Assembly (NCBI GenBank): GCA_903913345.1
Contig: CAIWLA010000098.1
Coordinates: 1-7,405, forward strand
Direction: 5' to 3'
DNA from: an uncultured Magnetococcales bacterium
GTDB taxonomy: Bacteria > Pseudomonadota > Magnetococcia > Magnetococcales > Magnetaquicoccaceae
Length of the DNA stretch: 7,405 nt
Shown here piece by piece: positions 1 to 7,148 of this stretch. The first letter of the stretch is position 1. Each line of letters begins with the position of its first letter. The position numbers were made by a program, and so were the translations under genes. Below the pieces are notes generated by a model. That model made no database searches. It saw only the letters and a program-made list of their open reading frames with translations, and was not told the DNA's origin.

Positions 1-1191
1 GTTTTCATTGGCGATAACGGTTCCGGGAAAACCTCGATTCTGGATGCCATGGCCAGGGGATTGAGTTGGCTGGCACCCCGCATCAAACGAGAGCGGGGAA
101 TGGGCAATTCCATGAACGACAATGAAATCCTGAACGGCAAATCGAGTGCCAGCATCCAGTTGGATGTTCAGCATGGGGGTAAGGAGTATCAATGGTCCTT
201 GACCAAAACCCTCAAAGGCCGCAAAGAGGATCGGAAAAGCCACCTGGAGTCGGTCAACGCATTGGCTGATCATTTTCGTACCGCACTGACAAACGACGCA
301 GAATCGGTCTCCTTGCCCCTCATCGCCCACTATCCCGTGGAAAGGGGTGTGTTGGATGTCCCCTTGAAGATCAAAGACCGCCATCCTTTTGATCAGTTGG
401 ATGGTTATGACAAAAACCTTTATCAAGGGGTCGATTTTTGGCGTTTTTTCGAATGGTTCCGGGATCGGGAAGACATCGAAAACGAGTCTCGCGCACAACA
501 GGGTGCCAGAGACGAGCAATTGACCGCTGTTCGTCATGCCATCCATACTTTCATGCCCGGTTTTTCCAATCTGCGCGTTCAACGCCGCCCCCGTCTGCAA
601 ATGATGGTTGACAAGGGGGATCTCTCCCTGAATGTTGAGCGACTCTCCCAGGGCGAAAAATCCCTCATGGCCCTGGTGGGGGACATTGCCCGCCGTCTGG
701 CCATGATGAACCCGGCCCTGGACAATCCCCTGGAGGGGGAGGGGATTGTCCTGATCGATGAGGTGGATCTGCACCTCCATCCCCGCTGGCAACGGACCAT
801 TGTTGGCCGTCTGGCCACCACTTTTCCCAACATCCAGTTTATTCTGACCACCCATTCGCCCATTGTCATCAGCCAGGAGCGGGATCTGCGCGGGTTTGTC
901 CTGTCGGACGGGGTATTGGAGCCGATGGGAGAGACCTATGGCCTGGATGTCAATCTGGTTCTGCTCCAGGAGATGGGGGCCGCCATCCGCAATCCGGAGG
1001 TGCAGGGCAAACTGGACGCGCTGTTGAATGCCATCCAGGACGGGCAGTTGGATCCGGCTCGTGACCAGTTGCAGACCTTGCGGCAGACGCTCCCCGCCGA
1101 TCATCTGGAAATGGCCAAGGCCGAACTGTTGCTGCGTCGTCTGGAGGTTCGGCGCGCGGCCAGCGGCGAGGCGCGTCATGCGCAGGATTGA
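1..1191 (+). CDS. AAA/ABC-class ATPase, COG3950-like, PtuA-like (5' partial)
   Basis: The first base is in frame and the visible product is 396 residues; the true start lies off the left edge. Nucleotide-binding motifs run in the order expected for a RecF/SMC-like ATPase. Walker A (GDNGSGKT) is at visible residues 4-11, an ABC signature-like LSQGEKS at 215-221, Walker B IVLIDEVD at 249-256 and the H-switch TTHSP at 283-287. The middle segment, with YPVERGVLD from residue 111 and FFEWFRDRED at 149-158, is typical of the COG3950 group of predicted ATP-binding proteins that often sit beside TIGR02646 HNH proteins. As Walker A normally lies a few tens of residues from the start, only a short N-terminal piece is missing. 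It overlaps the following nuclease gene by 14 bases. By analogy with PtuA it should form an ATP-regulated cytoplasmic complex that controls the nuclease. Family assignment is firm; the defence role is inferred from the pairing. Confidence 0.9.
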   Translation, partial: VFIGDNGSGKTSILDAMARGLSWLAPRIKRERGMGNSMNDNEILNGKSSASIQLDVQHGGKEYQWSLTKTLKGRKEDRKSHLESVNALADHFRTALTNDAESVSLPLIAHYPVERGVLDVPLKIKDRHPFDQLDGYDKNLYQGVDFWRFFEWFRDREDIENESRAQQGARDEQLTAVRHAIHTFMPGFSNLRVQRRPRLQMMVDKGDLSLNVERLSQGEKSLMALVGDIARRLAMMNPALDNPLEGEGIVLIDEVDLHLHPRWQRTIVGRLATTFPNIQFILTTHSPIVISQERDLRGFVLSDGVLEPMGETYGLDVNLVLLQEMGAAIRNPEVQGKLDALLNAIQDGQLDPARDQLQTLRQTLPADHLEMAKAELLLRRLEVRRAASGEARHAQD

Positions 1192-1783
1192 GAAGGGCGC
1201 GCCACCGCCAGAGTTGACCCATTGGCTGCGCAAGAATCCCCATGGGCGTTATGATGACATGGAGGATGGCTCGCGTCGCGCCATTCGGTGCGCGGCCATC
1301 GTCGAACAGCATGGTCTGTGCGCCTACTGCTGCGCCCGGATTGATGTCGATTCCAGTCACAACGAACATGTCATACCTCAATCCAGGGATCCAAACCGCA
1401 CCGTTGATTTCAGCAATCTGGTTGCCTCGTGCAAGACCGACAGGCAATGTGGCAAGGCCAAAAAAAATCAGGTGCTGCCCCTGACACCATGGGATCCGAG
1501 GTGCGAAACCGACCTGATATTTTCTCTTTCCGGTGCGGTGAAGGGAGCCAACATCCCTGCAACGGAGACCATCCGTATCCTCAACCTGGACAATCGTGCC
1601 CTGCGTGAGAAGAGAAAGAGGATGATTGATTGCCTGATCTATCAGGAAGGCAACCTGCAACTCCTGGATGACAATCTTCTGAAAATTCTCCTGGACGAGA
1701 TGCAGCCGATCGATCCCGATGGGTGCCTCCAACCCTATGCCCCGGTTCTGGTCCACATCCTCCGCCACTATTTATCCGCCTGA
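1178..1783 (+). CDS. HNH endonuclease, TIGR02646 / PtuB-like
   Basis: The 201-residue product is a predicted cytoplasmic nuclease. The start ATG lies inside the ATPase gene, has GAGG at 1168-1171 six bases upstream, and gives the N-terminus MRRIEKG, which matches the usual MRxIxKG opening of this family; the open frame further upstream is not family-like. The core has a CxxC zinc knuckle (C48, C51), then SHNEHVIPQS with E63-H64 as HNH metal/catalytic candidates, DFSNL with N80, and a second Cys pair C85/C91 before GKAKKNQ. The C-terminal half retains the family pattern LTPWDPRCE (102-110) and ILNLDNRALREKR (134-146). Members act as the toxic nuclease of Septu systems and type I-A retrons, restrained by the partner ATPase. 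The second metal-binding His of the classic HNH triad is not obvious, as CGKAKK stands where I would expect an HCDxxKG-like segment. An eight-A run lies at 1460-1467. Confidence 0.88.
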   Translation: MRRIEKGAPPPELTHWLRKNPHGRYDDMEDGSRRAIRCAAIVEQHGLCAYCCARIDVDSSHNEHVIPQSRDPNRTVDFSNLVASCKTDRQCGKAKKNQVLPLTPWDPRCETDLIFSLSGAVKGANIPATETIRILNLDNRALREKRKRMIDCLIYQEGNLQLLDDNLLKILLDEMQPIDPDGCLQPYAPVLVHILRHYLSA

Positions 1784-1892
1784 GGTACCAGACCACCGGA
1801 CAGACCATTGCCTTTTGGCCATCAGAATATTACCCTCCGACAGAACGTCTGGCCGTTCGAATTCCACCCCCATATCCTGGTGACAGGCCCCC
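1784..1892 (+). other. Intergenic gap between nuclease and chaperone operon
   Basis: This is the only spacer over 10 bases in the window. It holds no credible small ORF, no Rho-independent terminator (no stem followed by a T run) and no convincing sigma-70 promoter. Two short inverted repeats and one heat-shock-like -10 element are the only structure seen. Since no terminator separates the modules, read-through from the nuclease genes into the chaperone genes is possible. Confidence 0.6.
1868..1875 (+). promoter_or_regulatory. Possible sigma-32-like -10 element (CCCCATAT)
   Basis: CCCCATAT fits the CCCCATnT heat-shock -10 consensus and lies just upstream of the chaperone operon. Against it, the best -35 candidate at the right distance (CTGGCC at 1849-1854) matches CTTGAA at only three of six positions. 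Transcription from here would also leave a leader of only about 10 bases before the ATG at 1893. CCCCAT strings are common in this C-rich sequence, so this is a weak candidate. Confidence 0.15.
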
Positions 1893-4388
1893 ATGAAGAG
1901 ACGCCCCACTGCCCCGGTCGTTATCCCTGTCACCACCCTGATCGAACAGGGTCGCCGGGCGTTGGTGGATGGGCAGTGGCGGGAGGCGGTGGAGCGGTGC
2001 AAGCAACTCCTCAAACAGGATCCCACCGGCGGATGGGAACCCCTGCTCGCCGAGGCCTACGAAGGACGGGCCGCCGAGTTGGCGGGCAAGGCCATGCACA
2101 AGGAGGCCCTCATCCTCCTGGACAATGCGGATCGCCTCTGGACCACTCCACGGTGCAACCCGCTCCGACTGACCTGTCTGGTGGCCGTTGGCCGACTCTC
2201 CCAGGCCGTTGCCTGCTACATGCGGGCGGAGGCCACCCTGCCAACGACCCGCCCCGGCCTGTTTCCCTTTTTACAAGAATATGTGGCGGTCCTGCTGCTC
2301 CTGGAGGCGGATGCGGTCGCCTCGGTGCCCCTCAATCCCCCCTGGCCGGACCAGGCGGCGGCCGCCCGCCGGGCGTTGGCCGCCTTTTGTCGACCGGGGC
2401 AGCCCGATCTGGAACACCACCTGCGCCAGATTGCCGTCCGTTCCCCCTTCAAGCCGTTGCGCCTGATTCTCAAGGCCATGGGGGTGGTGCGGGAACAACC
2501 CGACAAGGCGCAGGAATGGGTGGCTGCCATTCCGGCCTCTTCGCCCTGGGCGGGCATGGCGGGGCTGATCCCCCTGTGTACCATGGAGATGACGGAACTC
2601 CTGCAACGCACCGATGACCTTTCTCCACCGGCGGTGGCCATCGCCGTGGCCTGGCGGGGAATCTCCCCGGAGCCATGGCAGAGGGTGCAGGGGTTGCTGA
2701 AGGCCACTCCGGCACGGGTTTTGAGTGCCGTGCTGGATCGCAACCTCCCCTGGGCCATCCCGGAGGCCCCCTTGCGGCGGATGGCCTTTTTGTTGCTGGT
2801 GGCCGATCCCAACGCTCTGGCCGTGTTTGAACGCCGCTTTGGCCCCCTGGATGAGCTGGAAAAGAGACGGTTGGCGGCCCTGGCCAAAACGCGCACCGCC
2901 CAGCGGGCGGCGGAGGTTATACGGGCTTGGCAACTCTACCTGAACCAATTGAAAGCGACACCGGATATTCCCGATCACCCGATCAAGATGGCCATGACCC
3001 ATCGTCTCCTGGCCACCCTGATCGGTGGAGGGGATCCCGAAGACCCCCAAGTCCTATCGCACCTGGAACAGAGTCTGACCTATGACCCCGGTGATCGCTC
3101 CAGCCATCGGATGCTCCTTGCCCACCACAAGGAACAGGAAGAGGGGAAGGACTATCGCCGGGTTTTGGAACGGGCACTCCAGCAATTCCCGGAGGATGCG
3201 GAATTTTTATACGCAGCGGTGCAGTCGGCGTTGCAGAGCCAATCCTTCAAAAAGGCCTCCCGCTTGGCCAAACGGTTGTTGGCGCAGGATCCCCTTCATG
3301 CCGGGGTGCGGCGGGCGTTGGTGGGGGCCTGTCTGGCCCAGGCGCGCAAGCAGGTCAAAAATGGCCGGGTGGATCTGGCGGTCAGGGAGTTGGCAGAGGC
3401 CTCCACCTGGGAACGACCCGCCGAACGGGATGGGGTGTTGCAGATCAATCAGGCCTTTCTGGCCTGGCTGACGGGCGCGACCGCCGAGGGCGATGACCTG
3501 CTGGCCGCAGGCAAACAGCAGGCGGGGGATGATCTCTCCGCCTGTCTGCGGGCTGAGATGGAAGGATGTCGGATGGAACTGCCCGCCCCGTGGCCGGCAC
3601 AACTGACGGAGGCGTTGCGACTCTCTGCACGGGCGGCCGCCACGCGGGAGGCCACCCTCGCCCTGGTACAGGTGGCGCAGGCGTATGTGGGCGAGAACCG
3701 TCTGCGGCTCCGATTGACGGATCTCGCCGATTATTGGCTGCGGGCCAGCAAACTGGCCTTCACCCTGGAAGAGTTTCGTGCCATCTGTCATCTGTTGGCC
3801 AAGGCTGGCGTCTATGGCATTCTGACGCCCTATGCCACCCAGGGTGAAAAAAAATGGCGGGACCATCAGATCTTTGTCTATTATCGGCTTTTGGCCAAAT
3901 ACAAGGGGCCACGACCCAACATCGCCCCACGGGACCGGGATCGGTTGCATGCCGTCCTGGAGCAGGCCGAAGCGCAGAAAGACCATGCCCTGGTCGCGGA
4001 GTTGGAAGAGTGGTTGGATGAAGGGGATCCCTTTGAGGATCTGGATTTTATGCCGCCGTTCATGCCCCGATCCGGATCCAGTCCCGAACAGGCGGAGCAG
4101 ACGATCACCATGCTGCTGACTGGGGTTGCTCGTATGTTTATGGATGCCAATCCGAGACTCTCGTCCCGCGACGAGATGAGAGGCTTCCTGATGGATTTCC
4201 TGAAGGAGGCCCCCTTGAGTGCGGCAGACAAGAAAAAATTGGTCAGCGATCATGACCGCATCCTGGAGAAGGTATTGGATGAACTGTTTCCCCCGGTGGT
4301 GGACCGGAGACCGGATCCGCCGTCCGCCAAAGGGCGCGCCCGTCCGGTCGATCCCAGACAATTGATTCTGGATTTTGACGACCCATGA
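1893..4388 (+). CDS. Large TPR-like helical-repeat protein of the chaperone operon
   Basis: The 831-residue, mostly alpha-helical protein has no signal peptide or membrane segment, so it is probably cytoplasmic. TPR-like helical hairpins are visible near the N-terminus (about residues 14-84, with a GQWREAVERCKQLLKQDP unit) and again at about 385-505 (units ending in LTYDPGD, QFPEDAE and LAQDPLHA). The region between and after is helical but too diverged for me to assign repeats. Residues 704-726 are acidic and Pro-rich, 727-800 look like a small helical domain, and the protein ends in a flexible linker plus the tail RQLILDFDDP. The start ATG has only a weak CAGG five bases upstream. The stop overlaps the next ATG by four bases (ATGA), which ties it to the J-like, GrpE and Hsp70 genes. 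TPR proteins commonly hold Hsp70 or client proteins, so a scaffold or client-adaptor role is likely but inferred. I do not recognise a named family. Confidence 0.82.
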   Translation: MKRRPTAPVVIPVTTLIEQGRRALVDGQWREAVERCKQLLKQDPTGGWEPLLAEAYEGRAAELAGKAMHKEALILLDNADRLWTTPRCNPLRLTCLVAVGRLSQAVACYMRAEATLPTTRPGLFPFLQEYVAVLLLLEADAVASVPLNPPWPDQAAAARRALAAFCRPGQPDLEHHLRQIAVRSPFKPLRLILKAMGVVREQPDKAQEWVAAIPASSPWAGMAGLIPLCTMEMTELLQRTDDLSPPAVAIAVAWRGISPEPWQRVQGLLKATPARVLSAVLDRNLPWAIPEAPLRRMAFLLLVADPNALAVFERRFGPLDELEKRRLAALAKTRTAQRAAEVIRAWQLYLNQLKATPDIPDHPIKMAMTHRLLATLIGGGDPEDPQVLSHLEQSLTYDPGDRSSHRMLLAHHKEQEEGKDYRRVLERALQQFPEDAEFLYAAVQSALQSQSFKKASRLAKRLLAQDPLHAGVRRALVGACLAQARKQVKNGRVDLAVRELAEASTWERPAERDGVLQINQAFLAWLTGATAEGDDLLAAGKQQAGDDLSACLRAEMEGCRMELPAPWPAQLTEALRLSARAAATREATLALVQVAQAYVGENRLRLRLTDLADYWLRASKLAFTLEEFRAICHLLAKAGVYGILTPYATQGEKKWRDHQIFVYYRLLAKYKGPRPNIAPRDRDRLHAVLEQAEAQKDHALVAELEEWLDEGDPFEDLDFMPPFMPRSGSSPEQAEQTITMLLTGVARMFMDANPRLSSRDEMRGFLMDFLKEAPLSAADKKKLVSDHDRILEKVLDELFPPVVDRRPDPPSAKGRARPVDPRQLILDFDDP

Positions 4389-4714
4389 AAGATCCCTTTA
4401 TTTTGTTGAACATTGATGAAGAGGCGGATGACGAGGCCGTGCGCACGGCCTACCTGCAACAGGTCCGTGCCTGTCCACCGGAGCGCGACCCGGAACGGTT
4501 TCAGGCGATCCGCCAGGCCTACGAGACCATTGCGGATCGGCGGGCGCGTATGGGTGTCCGACTGTTTTTCGTGCCCGAACCGGATCTGCCCGCCCTGCTG
4601 GCTCCCCTGCTTGGGGGGGGATCGCCCATACCGCCCAGTGAACAGAATATCAGGGCACTCCTCTCTGCCTCGCTGCGGAGTGTCCAGTGGCCCCTTGAAC
4701 CGGAGAAGCGATAA
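4385..4714 (+). CDS. Small J-domain-like protein lacking HPD
   Basis: The 109-residue product begins like a J domain. DPFILLNIDEEADDEAVRTAYLQQ (residues 3-26) corresponds to helix I and the start of helix II, and FQAIRQAYETIADRRAR (39-55) to helix III with the usual QAYE signature. Between them, where DnaJ has HPD, the sequence is C30-P31-P32 followed by ERDPER. HPD is the element that stimulates Hsp70 ATPase, so classic co-chaperone activity is doubtful. The C-terminal half (56-109) is unrelated to DnaJ zinc or substrate domains and includes a GGGSPIPP turn. No Shine-Dalgarno precedes the start; the ATGA overlap with the TPR gene implies translational coupling. The stop is one base before the grpE start codon. 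It could be an inactive J-like targeting protein or a J protein using a variant motif. An eight-G run lies at 4613-4620. Confidence 0.75.
   Translation: MKDPFILLNIDEEADDEAVRTAYLQQVRACPPERDPERFQAIRQAYETIADRRARMGVRLFFVPEPDLPALLAPLLGGGSPIPPSEQNIRALLSASLRSVQWPLEPEKR
4702..4707 (+). promoter_or_regulatory. Ribosome binding site fixing the grpE start
   Basis: GGAGAA inside the end of the J-like gene lies eight bases before the ATG at 4716. The same reading frame is open upstream back to 4413, but that extension is Arg/Pro/Cys-rich and unlike GrpE. This site therefore supports the internal ATG as the true start. Confidence 0.55.
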
Positions 4715-4715
4715 G

Positions 4716-5378
4716 ATGTGGTCCCCCACGCAAGAGGCGTTGCTGGCCCAATTTCGCACCTATCTGGAAGAGATGTCGGCCAACGATGACCCCCCGGAGA
4801 GTCCCGAAGGGGTCGATTTGTATACCCTGCTGGGTGAACTGACCGCCTTGAAAAACGAGGTGCGGATCGAATCCCGGCAGGTCAAGGGTGCCCTGGATCA
4901 ATTCCGGGGGCTGGTGGAGCCGTTGCAGACGGGTCAGGCGGCCCTGCAAGGCGAGATCGCCCATTGGCGCGAGGCCGGGCGTCGTGCGGCCCAGGAGGCT
5001 TTGCGCCCGGTGTTGCTGGAACTCCTGGAGGTGCGGGATCGTCTGGCCGCCGGGTTGGCCATGAAAATGGACCAGAAACTCTCCAAGCGGGTGCTCAGAC
5101 GGTTATGCCGCCAGGAACAGTCCCTGTTGGCCGCCTGGCGCGAGGGGCAGGAGATGACCTTGCGTCGTCTGGATCAATTATTGGCCAGTCAATCCGTGCT
5201 GCCCATCGAGGTGGTGGACCGTCCGCTGGATCCGCGCCTGGCGCGGGCGGTTCGGGTGGAGTCGCATCCAGGGGTGGCCCAGGGGATGGTGGTGACCGAG
5301 TTGCGCAGGGGATTTTTCTGGCAGGGTGCCGTGTTGCGACCGGCGGAAGTGGTGATCAACAAAGGCAAGGAGTCGTAA
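4716..5378 (+). CDS. grpE: GrpE-type nucleotide exchange factor
   Basis: The 220-residue protein has GrpE architecture. An N-terminal acidic disordered stretch (about 20-32) is followed by a long helix with coiled-coil spacing (about 34-90), a helical bundle containing RPVLLELLEVRDRLAAGL (97-114), and a C-terminal beta domain. The beta domain ends in VESHPGVAQGMVVTELRRG (181-199) and FFWQGAVLRPAEVVIN (200-215), matching the GrpE ending GxVxxexrxGYxlxgrvLRPAxVxV. GrpE dimers release ADP from Hsp70 and reset the cycle. It is divergent in the bundle, with many Arg residues, and the gene sits in a non-standard operon. It is therefore probably a dedicated paralogue serving the downstream Hsp70 rather than the housekeeping copy, though I cannot see the rest of the genome. 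Three bases separate it from the Hsp70 gene. Confidence 0.9.
   Translation: MWSPTQEALLAQFRTYLEEMSANDDPPESPEGVDLYTLLGELTALKNEVRIESRQVKGALDQFRGLVEPLQTGQAALQGEIAHWREAGRRAAQEALRPVLLELLEVRDRLAAGLAMKMDQKLSKRVLRRLCRQEQSLLAAWREGQEMTLRRLDQLLASQSVLPIEVVDRPLDPRLARAVRVESHPGVAQGMVVTELRRGFFWQGAVLRPAEVVINKGKES
5367..5372 (+). promoter_or_regulatory. Strong ribosome binding site of the Hsp70 gene
   Basis: AAGGAG overlaps the last codons of grpE and lies nine bases before the ATG at 5382. It is the best Shine-Dalgarno match in the operon, consistent with the Hsp70 being made in excess over the other subunits. Confidence 0.6.
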
Positions 5379-5381
5379 CAG

Positions 5382-7139
5382 ATGGCAGAAGAGGCGGTCG
5401 TTGGCATTGACCTGGGTACCACCAATTCGGAGGTGGCCATTTATGCCCAGGGGCGCGTCACGGTGATCCCGGACGCCGAGGGGCGCACCATTCTCCCCTC
5501 CTTTGTGGGGGTGGCGGAGGATGGCACACTGCTGGTGGGGGAGGAGGCCCGCAACCAGTATATTGTCTTCCCGGAGCGGACCATCCGCTCGATCAAGCGG
5601 CGGATGGGCGAGGCGGAACCGGTGACCATGGCGGGACAATCCTACCTGCCCCAGGAGATCTCGGCCATTATTTTAAAGCGGCTGAAAGGGATGGCCGAGG
5701 CCCATCTGGGTCAACCGGTGCGGAAGGCGGTGATCACGGTCCCCGCCTATTTTTCCGATGCCCAACGCCAGGCCACCCGCGAGGCGGGTGAAATCGCCGG
5801 GCTGGAGGTGTTGCGCATGATCAATGAGCCGACGGCGGCGGCTCTGGTCTATGAGGCGGGTCGGCAGGAGGGCAAAAAAATTCTGGTCTATGACCTGGGG
5901 GGTGGCACCTTCGATGTCTCGGTGGTGCGCATCGAACAGGGGGTGGTGGAGGTGATCTCCAGCCATGGAAACAACCATCTGGGGGGGGATGATTTTGATG
6001 AAAAGATTGTCTCGCATCTCCTGGACCATCTCCAGACGACACAGGGGGTGGACGCCACCCCGGACCCACGGGCCATGGCCCGTTTGCGGCGGGCGGCGGA
6101 GGCGGCCAAGCGGTTTTTGTCGGACCATCCCTATGCCCGCATCGAAGAGGAGTATCTCCTGGAACATCAAGGCCAGCCCATCCATCTCTCCCTGGAGTTG
6201 AGCCGGGACGGGTATGAAGCGATGATCATGCCCTTTATCGATCAGACCCTGGAGGCCGTCCATACGGCCTTGAGTGGTGCCCATTTGACCTCTTCGGCGG
6301 TGGAATCCATTTTGCTGGTGGGGGGAGCCACCCGCACGCCGTTGGTGGTGCGGCGTCTGGAGGAGATTTTCGGGATGCGCCCACGGGGCGAGGTGGATCC
6401 GGATCTCTGCGTGGCCATGGGGGCGGCGATCCAGGCCGCCAGTGTGCAGGGGCAGGAGGTCTCGGCGGTTTTGGTGGACATCACCCCCTACACCTTTGGC
6501 GTCTCCGCCCTGGGTGAACTGAATGGCCTCCCTTCTTCCGATCTGTTTGTCCCCGTGATTCACAAAAATTCGGCCATTCCCACCCACAAGAGCGAGGTGT
6601 TTTATACCGTCGTGGAAAACCAGCCCTCGGTGGAGGTCCGTATTTTTCAGGGAGAGAACCCGGATGCGCGCAAAAACCGGTTGATTGGCGAGTTCATGGT
6701 GGAGGGTTTGAGTCGGGCACCCGAAAACAGCCCGGTGGTGTTGCGCATGGATCTGGATCTGGATGGGCTGTTGCATGTCTCGGCGACGGAGAAAAAGAGC
6801 GGGTTGTCCAAGCGGGTCACCATCCAGGATGCCCTGAAGCATCTCGATGAGGCGGCCATGGCCGAGGCACAGAGCCGTCTGGACCATCTGTTCGGGGCCA
6901 ATGATGATGAGTCGGAGCCGGGCAGGTCATCCACGACCGGCGGCCACCAGGAGGAGGTGATGGCCCGCGCCCTGCTGGAAAAGGCGGAACGGATGCTGGA
7001 TCAGGCCTCCCCGGAGGATCAGGAGGAGATGATCAACCAGATTGAGGAGATCCGCCAGGCCCTGGAGAATCAGGATCATGCGGCCTTGCAGGAGCCGTGT
7101 GAGGCCCTGGCGGAAATTCTCTTCTATCTGGAAACGTGA
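5382..7139 (+). CDS. Hsp70 chaperone, DnaK/HscC-like paralogue
   Basis: The 585-residue protein is an ATP-dependent cytoplasmic chaperone. ATPase-domain motifs are intact: GIDLGTTNS (8-16), SIKRRMG with K72, PAYFSDAQRQAT (121-132), R145-MINEPTAAA with catalytic E149, VYDLGGGTFDVSV (169-181) with D171, T176 and D178, LGGDDFD (200-206), and LLVGGATRTP (311-320). The linker is AVLVD (362-366) rather than DVLLLD, keeping the key Asp as D366. It leads into ITPYTFGV, which recalls HscC-type Hsp70s. The beta substrate domain is recognisable (HKNSAIPTHKS 394-404; FQGEN 422-426; DGLLHVSA 461-468). The helical lid (483-585) is interrupted by a Gly/Ser/Asp-rich stretch (about 504-521), and the protein ends without the long disordered DnaK tail, about 50 residues shorter than E. 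coli DnaK. Intact catalysis implies an active motor. The operon partners and altered lid suggest a specialised paralogue, probably with narrow clients. Confidence 0.96.
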   Translation: MAEEAVVGIDLGTTNSEVAIYAQGRVTVIPDAEGRTILPSFVGVAEDGTLLVGEEARNQYIVFPERTIRSIKRRMGEAEPVTMAGQSYLPQEISAIILKRLKGMAEAHLGQPVRKAVITVPAYFSDAQRQATREAGEIAGLEVLRMINEPTAAALVYEAGRQEGKKILVYDLGGGTFDVSVVRIEQGVVEVISSHGNNHLGGDDFDEKIVSHLLDHLQTTQGVDATPDPRAMARLRRAAEAAKRFLSDHPYARIEEEYLLEHQGQPIHLSLELSRDGYEAMIMPFIDQTLEAVHTALSGAHLTSSAVESILLVGGATRTPLVVRRLEEIFGMRPRGEVDPDLCVAMGAAIQAASVQGQEVSAVLVDITPYTFGVSALGELNGLPSSDLFVPVIHKNSAIPTHKSEVFYTVVENQPSVEVRIFQGENPDARKNRLIGEFMVEGLSRAPENSPVVLRMDLDLDGLLHVSATEKKSGLSKRVTIQDALKHLDEAAMAEAQSRLDHLFGANDDESEPGRSSTTGGHQEEVMARALLEKAERMLDQASPEDQEEMINQIEEIRQALENQDHAALQEPCEALAEILFYLET

Positions 7140-7148
7140 GGTTTTGGC

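Noticed and set aside
950..1768. Antisense open frame (272 codons) opposite the end of the ATPase and the HNH gene
   Set aside because: Both sense genes carry clear family motifs over the same bases; the antisense product has none.
1808..1833. Possible sigma-70 promoter TTGCCT ... TATTAC
   Set aside because: The spacer is only 14 bases and both hexamers are imperfect.
1843..1858. Inverted repeat GAACG-6-CGTTC as an operator or terminator
   Set aside because: It is only five base pairs with no T run and no second copy; this is expected by chance.
1876..1887. CCTG-GTGA-CAGG hairpin with GNRA-type loop over the weak TPR-gene ribosome binding site
   Set aside because: The stem is only four base pairs and cannot be extended; too weak to call a translational control element.
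1808..2617. Long + strand open frame (269 codons) overlapping the TPR gene start
   Set aside because: The translation is Gly/Pro/Arg/His-rich with no family resemblance; it is a shadow of the GC-rich TPR gene.
3207..4361. Long antisense open frame (384 codons) opposite the TPR gene
   Set aside because: The composition is Gly/Gln/Arg-rich low complexity, with no recognisable domain and no ribosome binding site context.
4413..4715. N-terminal extension of GrpE through the J-like gene
   Set aside because: The extension is Arg/Pro/Cys-rich and unlike GrpE, while the ATG at 4716 has a good ribosome binding site and the overlapping J-like frame has real domain signatures.
5981..5988. G8 run in the Hsp70 gene, with an A7 run at 5874-5880
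   Set aside because: Both encode strongly conserved Hsp70 residues (LGGDDF and a Lys pair) and show no alternative product of interest.
5673..6887. Long antisense open frame (404 codons) opposite the Hsp70 gene
   Set aside because: It mirrors a strongly conserved Hsp70 coding sequence; the His/Gln/Arg-rich translation matches nothing I recognise.
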